From assembly GCA_047975205.1 (NCBI GenBank), contig JBKEDC010000024.1, positions 15,326-79,325 of the forward strand: DNA of 64,000 bases. Direction: 5' to 3'. The notes beneath the pieces were generated by a model that was not told the origin of the DNA, did no database searches, and saw only the letters and a program-made list of their open reading frames with translations. The first letter of the stretch is position 1. Each line of letters opens with the position of its first letter. Of the stretch, positions 9,025 through 17,285 are shown piece by piece. Position numbers and translations under genes: made by a program. The stretch is from JBKEDC01 sp047975205. Its GTDB lineage: Bacteria > Bacteroidota > Bacteroidia > Bacteroidales > Prolixibacteraceae.

Positions 9025-9095
9025 ATGGATTAGCCACGAAATTATGGCTTTTTATGGCGTTTTACACCTACATCAGACCTACATTATCAAAACAA

Positions 9096-9130
9096 AAAAG
9101 TCCCACAATTCGCTGAATTGTAGGACTTTT
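9096..9130. terminator. Hairpin downstream of tRNA-Val
   Basis: AAAAGTCC-ACAATTC pairs with GAATTGT-GGACTTTT, with one mismatch around a 3-nt loop. Read on the minus strand it lies 35 nt beyond the tRNA 3' end and finishes in a T-run, so it probably ends the tRNA transcript. Confidence 0.7.
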
Positions 9131-9164
9131 GCTGTTTTTGACTGCCTTTTGGCGTTTTATGTAG

Positions 9165-9239
9165 TGGGCGGTGAGGGATTCGAACCCCCGACCCTCTGGG
9201 TGTAAACCAGATGCTCTGAACCAACTGAGCTAACCGCCC
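9165..9239 (-). tRNA. tRNA-Val (anticodon TAC)
   Basis: A 75-nt cloverleaf: acceptor GGGCGGT with ACCGCCC and discriminator A, D arm GCTC/GAGC, anticodon stem TCTGG/CCAGA with loop TTTACAC, and a T arm containing GGTTCGAATC. CCA is not encoded directly after the discriminator. The neighbouring truncated integrase suggests that its 3' end served as an integration target. Confidence 0.95.
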
Positions 9240-9284
9240 GATACTTACATCGAGAACTTATAATCGTTGTTCTCAACTGCGGTG

Positions 9285-9315
9285 CAAATATAGGTGTATT
9301 TTTTAAACTTACAAA
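9285..9315 (-). promoter_or_regulatory. Bacteroidetes-type promoter of tRNA-Val
   Basis: On the minus strand TTTG (9315-9312), a spacer of exactly 19 nt, and TATATTTG (9292-9285) match the Bacteroidetes primary-sigma consensus TTTG-N19-TANNTTTG. The tRNA starts 46 nt downstream. Confidence 0.8.
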
Positions 9316-9350
9316 TAAATATTAAATAAAGATATTTATTTTTTTCAACT

Positions 9351-11012
9351 CTAATTGCCAAGTATTCCGATCTTCATGACTTCTTGTTCAAACTTGTCGC
9401 GAGGAAGAGCTGATTTGTTGCGCACGCGAGTGCGATAAGTGTAAATAGTATTGGCACTATAATGCAGGAATTGGGCTATGCGAGAACTATCAACAATACC
9501 TAATCGAATTAAAGCGAAAATACGCAACTCAATATTCAGTTCCTCTTCATCTCTGAGTTTAAAGCGCTCCTCTTCTAATAGAAGTGCATTAAAATCACTC
9601 ACAAAAGTCGGATATAAATGTAAAAACACATTATCAAAAGTGCGGTACAGTTCTTTTAACTCCTCATTAATCATATCCTTTGATTTCAAGATGCGATACA
9701 ACTCGTCTAACTGACGAGCTGCTGCTTTCTTGCTCAATGTATTCTGATATTTTTCTAACTTAATGATATAACTAGAACACAAATCAAGGAACTGAGCAAT
9801 GTAAACCTCCTTAATTCTATTAGCCTCGGATAGATCATCATTTACATTCAACAATGCATTATTGGCATTATTTAGTTTATTCACCGTTGAGGTTAAATTT
9901 TCATTGAGCTCTGCCAACTTGATATTACTATCTTTCAATTGTTTCCTGATGAGCATATTCTTATTCATATGCCTATAAATATTAAATAATGCCACAACTA
10001 GGCTAATCATTAATAGGAAAGCCAGAATTAGCAATATTTTAAGCTGACGTTTTTCATTGTTTATCTTATCGCGGTAAGCAGAATCGATAATGGGTAGCAC
10101 CGAAGATACTTCATGCGTGCGTAGGCGGGCATTACAGAACATGGCATCTTCCATAGATGAGCGGATACAGATATAGGCTTGTTCTATTTTGCCATCTTCA
10201 TACAAACAGGAGGCCAACGCTCTAGTAGCCGTATTTTCTTTGATATTTCCTTCAATATCGGCAATAGCCGAAAGGGCATAATATTTTATGGCCTTTTGCC
10301 TGTTATCATCTAACTGATAGGCTCTAGCCAAAACAAAAGATGCCATAGCCTTTTCTCTAATAGTCATTTCATCAGACTGAAGCAATCGGATTAACAAATG
10401 GCGAGCTTGTTCAACTTCTCCTTTATCCAGCATTTTTTCCGCATAATGCAGTCGATACAGTGCAGAACTTCTATCTAAACTAGCCAATAAAGAATCACCA
10501 TAAGCTTCACTGACCGGCTTGTATTTTTCCGTATATCGAGTGGTATATTTATAGTTGTCATAGTAAGACTTATAGCAAGTAAAATAGGCTATGCGTTGTT
10601 TAGATGCCAATTGACTTGAACGATATTGTTGTAATAATAGCATTGCATCATGATACATTCCGGTGGTAATATAAAGCGATGCCAAACTAAGGTCTGTATT
10701 AATAATTGCTTGTTGATTATCCGCTTTTCTTGCCAATCGCTTATTTTGCAAGGCATATCGGATAGCTGAATCTGCCATATAAACCCGGTATTCTTGTATC
10801 AATTTGGTATTCACCTGATAGTGAAACTCATTTGACATAGTTGGTGACACAAGTAAACTTTTTGTTTGCGCTATAACCCCTTCTTTTTTTACCACATACT
10901 TTCCTTTTTCACCAATCAAGTGAATTAGTGAATCAATATATTGTGTTTGGGGAGCGGCATAGAGCACAGCAGAGCCGAAACATATGTAAATAAGGATAAT
11001 AAAGTGTTTCAT
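9351..11012 (-). CDS. Membrane-anchored TPR regulator with C-terminal helix-turn-helix (DUF6377 type)
   Basis: The chosen start at 11012 gives MKHFIILIYICFGSAVLYAA, a signal peptide; an ATG 39 nt upstream would put 13 extra residues before it. A periplasmic TPR-rich part covers about residues 40-310. A membrane helix (LLILAFLLMISLVVALFNIY) follows near 325-345, and then a coiled coil rich in Asn and Leu. The last 60 residues are a LuxR-like helix-turn-helix (SSRIAQFLHYSANTIYTYRT). This layout is typical of Bacteroidetes regulators that couple an outside signal to DNA binding. Targets are not evident. It probably is a single-gene unit on the core side of tRNA-Val. Confidence 0.75.
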   Translation of the reverse strand: MKHFIILIYICFGSAVLYAAPQTQYIDSLIHLIGEKGKYVVKKEGVIAQTKSLLVSPTMSNEFHYQVNTKLIQEYRVYMADSAIRYALQNKRLARKADNQQAIINTDLSLASLYITTGMYHDAMLLLQQYRSSQLASKQRIAYFTCYKSYYDNYKYTTRYTEKYKPVSEAYGDSLLASLDRSSALYRLHYAEKMLDKGEVEQARHLLIRLLQSDEMTIREKAMASFVLARAYQLDDNRQKAIKYYALSAIADIEGNIKENTATRALASCLYEDGKIEQAYICIRSSMEDAMFCNARLRTHEVSSVLPIIDSAYRDKINNEKRQLKILLILAFLLMISLVVALFNIYRHMNKNMLIRKQLKDSNIKLAELNENLTSTVNKLNNANNALLNVNDDLSEANRIKEVYIAQFLDLCSSYIIKLEKYQNTLSKKAAARQLDELYRILKSKDMINEELKELYRTFDNVFLHLYPTFVSDFNALLLEEERFKLRDEEELNIELRIFALIRLGIVDSSRIAQFLHYSANTIYTYRTRVRNKSALPRDKFEQEVMKIGILGN

Positions 11013-11115
11013 CGGCTCAAAGATAACTAATGTATCTTGAACAAGGAGCATGAACCTTATCGTAAAAAGAATATGATTTATGCTTCCTCGAACTCAATCT
11101 GTAGTTAATTGTTGA

Positions 11116-11123
11116 TACCTTTG
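11116..11123 (+). promoter_or_regulatory. Candidate -7 element for the small membrane protein gene
   Basis: TACCTTTG matches TANNTTTG, but no good TTTG lies 19 nt upstream. The gene it would serve begins 43 nt further on. Confidence 0.35.
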
Positions 11124-11166
11124 CAAGTACATTTCACAATTTAGTTAAATAAGAAAGGAGAATATA

Positions 11167-11394
11167 ATGGAATTCTTGATTGTTTTGGGGGTTACAATAA
11201 TAATCATGGCTTTTGTTTTTCTTGCCATGGCAATACGCATATTATTAAAGAAAAAAGGAGAATTCCCGAGTCTGCACATCAGTCACAGCAAACCCATGCG
11301 AGAGCGTGGAATCGGTTGTGTGCAAAGTCAGGATAGAGCTGAGCAAAATAAGGCTTGGGAAGAAGAAGTTGCAAGAAAAGCTCATGAAGCCTAA
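11167..11394 (+). CDS. Small single-pass membrane protein of unknown function
   Basis: A 75-residue protein with one N-terminal membrane helix (LIVLGVTIIIMAFVFLAMAI). A basic stretch and a short soluble tail with SKPMRERGIGCVQSQDR follow. The pattern recalls small Bacteroidetes membrane proteins, but I cannot assign a function. The start is supported by a strong Shine-Dalgarno-like AAAGGAG at 11154-11160, which is unusual for Bacteroidetes. A hairpin follows the gene. Confidence 0.65.
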   Translation: MEFLIVLGVTIIIMAFVFLAMAIRILLKKKGEFPSLHISHSKPMRERGIGCVQSQDRAEQNKAWEEEVARKAHEA

Positions 11395-11402
11395 ATACAA
11401 AA

Positions 11403-11432
11403 AAGCCCGATGCATTCTTATGTATCAGGCTT
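11403..11432. terminator. Bidirectional terminator between convergent genes
   Basis: AAGCC-GATGCAT pairs with ATGTATC-GGCTT, with one mismatch. It sits 9 nt after the small membrane protein and 22 nt from the stop of the oppositely oriented oxidoreductase. Confidence 0.65.
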
Positions 11433-11453
11433 ATTTGTTAGTCAACTATCTGA

Positions 11454-11957
11454 TTATCCGATAAACTTCACGTATTCTTTGGCTTTAACCGCCAACTCCT
11501 CATCTTTTAATCCCATTGTTCCATACACGACAAATATCTCGTCTTTGAAATCAAGTCGGCAATATGCCAAAGTTACTTTCAACCATTTCAAAGCATCGGC
11601 AACCGATAGTCCACTATCATAGCCCGCTTTATTAACTCCGGCAGTTATGGCAAGCTTTACATGTTTGCCTTCCAGCTTATAGGCAGAACCATAAGCCCAA
11701 CCATAAGTAAACACCTCGTCCAGATACTTTTTGAATATCCAAGGTGTGCTGAACCAGTTCATCGGAAATTGGAATATAATTTCATTGGCCGATTCTAACT
11801 TAGCTTGTTCTGCCGTTACGTCAAAATGTGCATCCGGATACTTTTGATTTAAATTATGAACTTCAACACCTCCTACCTCAACAGCTTTGGCAAGAGCCTT
11901 GTTTGCTTTCGAGTTTTCATAGTCCGAATGTGCTAATACAATCAATTTGTTTGTCAT
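11454..11957 (-). CDS. Flavodoxin-fold NAD(P)H oxidoreductase (quinone reductase family)
   Basis: A 167-residue protein of the Flavodoxin_2 family, which uses FMN or FAD and NAD(P)H to reduce quinones or similar compounds. It shows the N-terminal strand and phosphate loop region (LIVLAHSDYENSKANKAL), IIFQFPMNWFSTPWIFKKYL and FTYGWAYG. These are hallmarks of the YwrO/KefF/MdaB group. The substrate is not evident. It is separated from the his operon by about 125 bp and is probably independent. Confidence 0.85.
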   Translation of the reverse strand: MTNKLIVLAHSDYENSKANKALAKAVEVGGVEVHNLNQKYPDAHFDVTAEQAKLESANEIIFQFPMNWFSTPWIFKKYLDEVFTYGWAYGSAYKLEGKHVKLAITAGVNKAGYDSGLSVADALKWLKVTLAYCRLDFKDEIFVVYGTMGLKDEELAVKAKEYVKFIG

Positions 11958-12083
11958 CTTATTTAATATTACGCCTAAAACTATATCAATATCTCACCGT
12001 ATTGACTCGGTTTTCTGTTAGACAACAAACAGCGGAAAAAGGTTTAGCAAATACTCCTTTTTAACTCAAAAAGAATACCTGAT

Positions 12084-12683
12084 TTATTCTTTGTGCCGAC
12101 TTTTTAATTCTTTCACCAAGTCTTCTATTCGATAGCCTTTATAAGTGAGCAGTACGATGAGATGATAAAGCAAATCGGCGCCTTCATAAAGAAAGTTTTC
12201 ATCATCATCGGCCATAGCTCCAATGACTGTTTCAACAGCTTCCTCTCCCACTTTCTGCGTAATTTTTCGTTTCCCTTTATTAAACAAGTAAGTGGTGTAT
12301 GAATCTTCCGGCATTTCTTCTTTACGTTTATCGATAAAGTCTTGTAGTACGCGCAAGAAGCCCATATCGTCGATGTTTTTTTCATTCCAACAAGTATCGG
12401 ATCCTGTGTGACAAACAGCCCCCACCGGATTTACCTTTATCAGTAATGTATCTTGGTCGCAGTCGTTAGCTATAGAAACAACATTCAAGAAATTGCCACT
12501 TTCCTCTCCTTTAGTCCATAAACGTTGCTTTGTTCTGCTGTAAAAAGTTACTTTATCTAATTCTAAAGTTTTCTGATAAGCTTCTTCATTCATGAAGCCT
12601 AACATGAGTACTTTATTTGTTTCATTGTCTTGAATAATAGCCGGAACTAATCCGTTCATTTTTTTAAAATTTATCGTTTCCAT
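12084..12683 (-). CDS. hisI: Bifunctional phosphoribosyl-AMP cyclohydrolase / phosphoribosyl-ATP pyrophosphatase
   Basis: HisIE fusion catalysing steps 2 and 3 of histidine synthesis. Residues 1 to about 110 are HisI, with VLMLGFMNEEAY, LWTKGEESGN, NDCDQDT and the zinc-binding HTGSDTCW. Residues from about 112 are HisE, with YTTYLFNKGKRKITQKVGEE, EAVETVIGAM and EGADLLYHLIVLL. The length of 199 residues fits the fused family. It is the last gene of the his operon, after the bestrophin-like gene. Confidence 0.96.
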   Translation of the reverse strand: METINFKKMNGLVPAIIQDNETNKVLMLGFMNEEAYQKTLELDKVTFYSRTKQRLWTKGEESGNFLNVVSIANDCDQDTLLIKVNPVGAVCHTGSDTCWNEKNIDDMGFLRVLQDFIDKRKEEMPEDSYTTYLFNKGKRKITQKVGEEAVETVIGAMADDDENFLYEGADLLYHLIVLLTYKGYRIEDLVKELKSRHKE

Positions 12684-12703
12684 GGTTATATTTTTAGTTT
12701 GTT

Positions 12704-13735
12704 TTACATGAGTATGCCATCTTTAGCTCGAATGATTGGAGGCACTTCTTTTTCACCCAATATCTCGCGCAAATCAATTTCAATACTTCGGCAAGTTGAA
12801 AACATCGGAATATCATTAGGCATTCCTTCAAAAGGATTCTCGGAATAGTCTCCCACATTTTCCATAGTTACATATACTGCTGAAATGAGCGTGCTTATGA
12901 TTATGGCGAGAAGAGTGTACCAAGGCGATTCATGCAGCATCTCGGGAATTACGGTGAAAGGTATCAGCATGATGAATGCAGCCACCCACAGCGTACTTAT
13001 ATTAGAGTATTGCCGAGGAAGAGGAAATTTTTTAATACGCTCGCATTGTCCTTGGTAATCATAAAGATTATTCAGTATCTTTTGCATATGAACATGGCAA
13101 AAATCGTTTAACAAACCTTGTTTTTTCAGCTTTGCCAATTCTGCTGTTTGCATATCGATAACATGAACTGCTTTGTTCTTCTTCATGCTCAAATGAGCCA
13201 TCTCCTCTTCAGTTAGGAAGTCTAACATATTCAGTCGTTCTTCCTCTTTGGCTACCCTTCCTATTCCGTATTTTATTCTTCCTTTCTTGGAACGCCACCC
13301 CACAAATCCTTTTTGGCTGACGTGCTCCCAATCAGTTGGTACCAATAGTTGTTTTCGAAGCTTATACAGCCATGCAATATGCCGATAAATAAGATGTTTC
13401 TTTATTTCGAGGAGCTGCTCTTCCGTGTAGTTCGTATCACCGGAGTTTGTCACCATATGCATTACTGCAACTGCCCACGAACGACTGTCATTAGTAATAG
13501 ACCCCCAAATTTTTCGTGCTTCCCACATTCTGTCATAGGATTGATTATTCTTAAATCCCACATAGAATGCAACGGCAGTTCCCAATATCGAAACCGGAAT
13601 CCAAGGCATAGATACATTCAGCACGCTGAAGTGATATAGCAACGCCACGAACACATTATACACCAATATAAGCAGCATAATGTGATAAGACCATCTTAGA
13701 ATAACCCGAAATGCAAAGCCTCTCTTTGAAATCAT
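12704..13735 (-). CDS. Bestrophin-family membrane channel protein
   Basis: A 343-residue protein with the bestrophin signatures: an N-terminal helix, then PVSILGTAVAFYVGFKNNQS and YDRMWEARKIWGSI. Later membrane helices include LWVAAFIMLIPFTVIPEM and LLAIIISTLISAVY, and the NPFEGMPNDIPM segment is present. Bacterial bestrophins form pentameric ion channels in the inner membrane. It sits between hisF and hisIE with gaps of 9 and 20 nt, so it is cotranscribed with histidine genes; a link to histidine synthesis is not known to me. Confidence 0.88.
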   Translation of the reverse strand: MISKRGFAFRVILRWSYHIMLLILVYNVFVALLYHFSVLNVSMPWIPVSILGTAVAFYVGFKNNQSYDRMWEARKIWGSITNDSRSWAVAVMHMVTNSGDTNYTEEQLLEIKKHLIYRHIAWLYKLRKQLLVPTDWEHVSQKGFVGWRSKKGRIKYGIGRVAKEEERLNMLDFLTEEEMAHLSMKKNKAVHVIDMQTAELAKLKKQGLLNDFCHVHMQKILNNLYDYQGQCERIKKFPLPRQYSNISTLWVAAFIMLIPFTVIPEMLHESPWYTLLAIIISTLISAVYVTMENVGDYSENPFEGMPNDIPMFSTCRSIEIDLREILGEKEVPPIIRAKDGILM

Positions 13736-13744
13736 ATTGTTTGA

Positions 13745-14503
13745 TTATTTTAAGCGCATGGGAATTCCCTGTGTGCTTAAATATTGTTTCAAATTTGGAA
13801 TGGCTATTTCGTTGTAGTGAAAAATACTTGCTGCTAAACCGGCATCGGCTTTCCCTTTAGTAAAAACATCGACAAAATGTTCCATATTTCCGGCTCCTCC
13901 CGATGCAATAATAGGTATTCTCAAGCTATCGGCTAATCGTGCTAATTCAATATTGGCAAAGCCCGACTTTGTTCCGTCGTGTTCCATCGAAGTAAACAAA
14001 ATTTCTCCGGCTCCGCGTGCTTCAGCTTCTTTAGCCCAAGAAAATAGCTCTTTATCAGTTTCTACTCTTCCTCCGCTAACCGTAACTTTCCAATCAGATC
14101 GCACTAATTTAGCGTCGATAGCAACTACTACAAACTGCCTTCCAAATGCGTCGGCTAAATTATCTATTAATTGTGGGTTTCGTACTGCCGATGAGTTAAT
14201 ACTTACTTTATCTGCACCTGCATTTAACAAAGCATCGGCATCTTTAAGTTCTGAAATACCTCCACCCACTGTAAACGGTATATTTATTTCACGGGCAATC
14301 CGCTTTACAAGATGTACGAAAGTTTTCCGTCCCTCATGCGTTGCCGTTATGTCTAGAAAAACGAGCTCATCGGCTCCTTGTTCCGCATATTTAGCTGCCA
14401 AGGCTACCGGGTCGCCCACATTTTGTATATCTACAAAATTCACCCCTTTCACGGTCTGTCCATCTTTGATATCCAAACATGGAATAATTCTTTTTGCCGG
14501 CAT
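13745..14503 (-). CDS. hisF: Imidazole glycerol phosphate synthase, cyclase subunit
   Basis: A (beta/alpha)8 barrel that, with HisH, makes IGP and AICAR from PRFAR. Visible motifs are RIIPCLDIKDGQTVKGVNF with catalytic Asp11, LVFLDITATHEGR, FTVGGGI, GADKVSINSSAV, VVAIDAK, ILFTSMEHDGTKSGF with the second catalytic Asp, and IIASGGAG. The length of 252 residues is normal. It starts 3 nt after the hisA stop, so the two are tightly coupled. Confidence 0.97.
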   Translation of the reverse strand: MPAKRIIPCLDIKDGQTVKGVNFVDIQNVGDPVALAAKYAEQGADELVFLDITATHEGRKTFVHLVKRIAREINIPFTVGGGISELKDADALLNAGADKVSINSSAVRNPQLIDNLADAFGRQFVVVAIDAKLVRSDWKVTVSGGRVETDKELFSWAKEAEARGAGEILFTSMEHDGTKSGFANIELARLADSLRIPIIASGGAGNMEHFVDVFTKGKADAGLAASIFHYNEIAIPNLKQYLSTQGIPMRLK

Positions 14504-14506
14504 AAT

Positions 14507-15238
14507 CTAACCTAAAATAAATTTGCTAATATCATTCAAACTAATTCGATTCTCATAAATGGCTTTACCGGTTATTACTCCGGATATATTCATATCGTTC
14601 AGCTTATGAATATCATCCATAGAAGCAATGCCTCCGCTTGCTATGAGTTTCAGATTAGGCAACTCGTCTTGAATTTCTGCATATAAATCAATGCTTGGCC
14701 CCGACAGCATGCCATCGCAAGCAATATCTGTAGAGATTGCTTTTTTCACTCCTTTAGCAGTATAATCTTTCAAAAAATCAATGATTGATAATTCAGACAT
14801 TTCTTGCCAACCACTAACAGCAATTTTCTTATCCTTCGCATCTGCTCCTAAAATAATACGCTCAGAACCATACTTATTAAGCCATGAAATAAATGTATCG
14901 GGACTCTTCACGGCAATACTTCCTCCGGTAATCATTTGCGCTCCACTTTCAAAAGCAATACGAAGATCATCATCTGATTTCAAACCGCCACCGAAGTCTA
15001 TCGTTAAATTGGTCTTGCTTGCAATAGTTTCCAACACCTTATAATTGACAATATGTTGTGCTTTTGCCCCGTCTAGGTCAACTAAATGCAAACGCCTTAT
15101 TCCGGCATCTTCAAACATTTTAGCAACTTCCAACGGATTTTCGTTGTAAACCGTTTTCTGCTCATAATCACCCTGAGATAGTCGGACACATTTCCCTTCT
15201 ATAAGATCGATGGCAGGTATAATGGTAATCTTTGTCAT
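14507..15238 (-). CDS. hisA: ProFAR isomerase
   Basis: Catalyses the Amadori rearrangement of ProFAR to PRFAR. The 243-residue barrel has IIPAIDLIEGKCVRLSQGDY with catalytic Asp11, HLVDLDGAK, IDFGGGL, ISTDIACDGMLSGPS with the second Asp, and LIASGGIAS. It lies between hisH (4-nt gap) and hisF (3-nt gap), the usual order. Confidence 0.97.
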   Translation of the reverse strand: MTKITIIPAIDLIEGKCVRLSQGDYEQKTVYNENPLEVAKMFEDAGIRRLHLVDLDGAKAQHIVNYKVLETIASKTNLTIDFGGGLKSDDDLRIAFESGAQMITGGSIAVKSPDTFISWLNKYGSERIILGADAKDKKIAVSGWQEMSELSIIDFLKDYTAKGVKKAISTDIACDGMLSGPSIDLYAEIQDELPNLKLIASGGIASMDDIHKLNDMNISGVITGKAIYENRISLNDISKFILG

Positions 15239-15242
15239 TATT

Positions 15243-15842
15243 TTACAGTTTCAAAAAGTTTGATAAAATTTGCTCGCCCACATCACCACTTTTTTCCGGA
15301 TGAAACTGTGTGGCATAAAAGTTATCCTTATGCAGAGCTGCACTAAATTTATTGATGTAATTTCCGGTCGCTGCCGTATGTTCTCCTATAGTTGCATAAT
15401 AAGAATGTACAAAATAAACATACTCGCCTTCCAAACACTTATCAAACAACGGCTGCTGTACATCTGCGATGGTATTCCAACCCATATGCGGCACCTTATC
15501 TGTGTATTCTCGTCCTAAAGTAGGACAAAATTGTTTAACCTGCTCATTGAATATTCCTAAACAGCGAACATCGCCTTCTTCCGAATGGCTACACATGAGT
15601 TGCAAGCCTAAGCAAATGCCTAAAACAGGTTGCCTCAATGAGGGGATAAGCACATCTAGACCTTCTTTTTCCAAATACGCCATGGTATTCTTGGCCTCGC
15701 CTACTCCGGGGAAAATGACCTTATCAGCCGATTGTATTTCTGCATGATTAGCGGTAATAAGCGGTTCAACACCTAATCTTTTCAAAGCATTTGAAACTGA
15801 CTCTACATTGCCCGCATTATATTTTATGATGACTACTTTCAT
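15243..15842 (-). CDS. hisH: Imidazole glycerol phosphate synthase, glutaminase subunit
   Basis: Class I glutamine amidotransferase that feeds ammonia to HisF. The 199-residue protein shows IKYNAGNVESV, VIFPGVGEA, the nucleophile elbow PVLGICLGLQLM with Cys, VPHMGWN and the catalytic pair in FHPEKSG. The length is normal for HisH. Its neighbours hisA and hisF give the complete enzyme. Confidence 0.97.
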   Translation of the reverse strand: MKVVIIKYNAGNVESVSNALKRLGVEPLITANHAEIQSADKVIFPGVGEAKNTMAYLEKEGLDVLIPSLRQPVLGICLGLQLMCSHSEEGDVRCLGIFNEQVKQFCPTLGREYTDKVPHMGWNTIADVQQPLFDKCLEGEYVYFVHSYYATIGEHTAATGNYINKFSAALHKDNFYATQFHPEKSGDVGEQILSNFLKL

Positions 15843-15852
15843 GTATCATATT

Positions 15853-16383
15853 TTATTCGTTAATCAGCTTAGCCAAAACATCTTTCATGGCATTAAATTC
15901 CGTTTCTTTAAATAAGCGAGTAAGAAAGACAATCTTTCCGCTCTTGTCTATAATCACATTGCGTGTAACTCCGGCTTCTTGCTTAGCATAGCTATAAAAT
16001 ATAGAGCCATAAGTATCTAATAACAATGGATAGGTCACCGGCACTTCTTGGGCAAATGAAACCACCTTTTCATCCGGTTCTTTCAAGTCGATTCCCAAAA
16101 GTGCGAAATCGGAATGGTTCTTATATTTTTTCCATATTTCATTCTCAATATGGGGCATTTCTTTTCGACATACACCACACCAACTGGCTGTGAACTGAAG
16201 CATGACGACTTTTCCTCGTAAATCTGAAAGCTTAACTTCCTTGCCATTGGTATCTACCGTTGTAAAATCGGGTGCTTCATCGCCTAGTTTTACCATGTAA
16301 TCATAATCTTTGGGTTGAGCCGAAACATGACCTCCCCAAATTGTCAATAGCATAATTGCAGATCGTATAATGAAGTTTTTCAT
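15853..16383 (-). CDS. Secreted TlpA-like thioredoxin-fold protein
   Basis: A 176-residue protein with a signal peptide (RSAIMLLTIWGGHVSAQ). A redoxin domain follows: GDEAPDFTTVDTNGKEVKLS, VVMLQFTASWCGVCRKEMP with the CGVC redox motif, and a GVTRNVIIDKSG segment. It probably acts as a periplasmic thiol-disulfide reductant. It lies inside the his operon, between purU and hisH, with gaps of 6 and 10 nt. The partner is unknown. Confidence 0.88.
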   Translation of the reverse strand: MKNFIIRSAIMLLTIWGGHVSAQPKDYDYMVKLGDEAPDFTTVDTNGKEVKLSDLRGKVVMLQFTASWCGVCRKEMPHIENEIWKKYKNHSDFALLGIDLKEPDEKVVSFAQEVPVTYPLLLDTYGSIFYSYAKQEAGVTRNVIIDKSGKIVFLTRLFKETEFNAMKDVLAKLINE

Positions 16384-16389
16384 AACATA

Positions 16390-17274
16390 TTAATTGAACA
16401 CTACAGTTTTATTCTTATATACGAGTACCTTGCGTTGTAAATGCTTATAAACGGCCTGCGAAAGTACAATCTTTTCTAAGTCGCGTCCTTTACGAACCAA
16501 ACGATCTACGGTGTCGATATGACTACAACGAGTGACATCTTGCACAATGATTGGTCCGGCATCTAAGTCAGAAGTCACATAGTGACTGGTTGCCCCAATA
16601 ATTTTAACTCCGCGTCGATGTGCAGCATGATAAGGCTTAGCCCCGGCAAAGGCCGGTAAGAAAGAATGATGAATATTAATTATTTTATTCGGATAGTTCT
16701 TGCAAAAATCACCCGATAGCACTTGCATGTATCTGGCCAATACGATGAAATCTATATTATTGGCTTTAAGCAACTCCAGCTCCTTAGCTTCTTGTGCTGC
16801 CTTCGTATCTTTGGTTATCGGGATATAATGATACGGAATGCCGAACTGCTTAGCCACAATTTCCATATCGGGATGGTTGCTGATAATAAGGGGTATCTCT
16901 ATTTGCCAATCGCCGGCACTATAACGTGAAAGCATATCATATAAACAGTGAGACATTTTTGAAACAAAAATAGCCATGCGCGGAACCTGACTAGTGAAAT
17001 GAAGACTATAAGTCATTTGCAATTTCTGTGCAATAAGTGTTTCAAAATACTCTTTAATTTTAGCTCTGGGTATTGTAAAATTTTCCAATTCCCATTCCAC
17101 ACGCATATAAAATATTTCTTCTTCCCTATCTACATATTGATCCAGATAGATAATATTTCCGTTGTTCTCATGCAGAAATTCGGTAACGGTAGCTAATATA
17201 CCGTACTTATCCGGGCAATGGATAAGCAGGACTGCCGTGTTTTTCTCCTCCTTTTTTGTTTTCGCAAGTATCAT
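16390..17274 (-). CDS. purU: Formyltetrahydrofolate deformylase
   Basis: Hydrolyses 10-formyl-THF to formate and THF, balancing one-carbon pools. The 294-residue protein has an N-terminal ACT domain (TAVLLIHCPDKYGILATVTE). The formyltransferase domain follows, with PYHYIPITKDT, VLARYMQVLSGDF, the catalytic IINIHHSFLPAFAGAKPY and GATSHYVTSDLDAGPII. Slightly longer than the E. coli protein (280). Its place in the his operon is sensible because histidine synthesis releases AICAR, whose recycling consumes formyl-THF; that link is inferred. Confidence 0.95.
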   Translation of the reverse strand: MILAKTKKEEKNTAVLLIHCPDKYGILATVTEFLHENNGNIIYLDQYVDREEEIFYMRVEWELENFTIPRAKIKEYFETLIAQKLQMTYSLHFTSQVPRMAIFVSKMSHCLYDMLSRYSAGDWQIEIPLIISNHPDMEIVAKQFGIPYHYIPITKDTKAAQEAKELELLKANNIDFIVLARYMQVLSGDFCKNYPNKIINIHHSFLPAFAGAKPYHAAHRRGVKIIGATSHYVTSDLDAGPIIVQDVTRCSHIDTVDRLVRKGRDLEKIVLSQAVYKHLQRKVLVYKNKTVVFN

Positions 17275-17285
17275 TATTTTTTCAT

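Larger units (their letters stand above)
8849..9164. other. Integrase-tRNA spacer with candidate attachment-site structure
   Basis: No gene is seen here. An open frame read rightwards through the spacer runs into the tRNA and gives the VGGEGFEPPTLWV peptide typical of translated antisense tRNA, so it is not a gene. The spacer holds two 12-bp direct repeats, an inverted repeat and a terminator-like hairpin, listed separately. These suit an integrase arm region or attachment flank, but I found no second copy of the tRNA end in the window. Confidence 0.4.

Noticed and set aside
8876..9205. 109-codon open frame on the plus strand
   Set aside because: It runs into the antisense of tRNA-Val and ends with the GGEGFEPPTLWV peptide typical of translated tRNA; no family features.
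11167..11394. NqrM-type maturation protein
   Set aside because: Size and membrane helix fit, but the expected cysteine pair is missing and no nqr genes are near.
12125..12385. 86-codon frame inside hisIE
   Set aside because: Same strand, other frame, within a fully conserved enzyme gene.
13953..14510. 185-codon frame antisense to hisF
   Set aside because: Ser/Thr-rich antisense shadow of a conserved gene; no start context.
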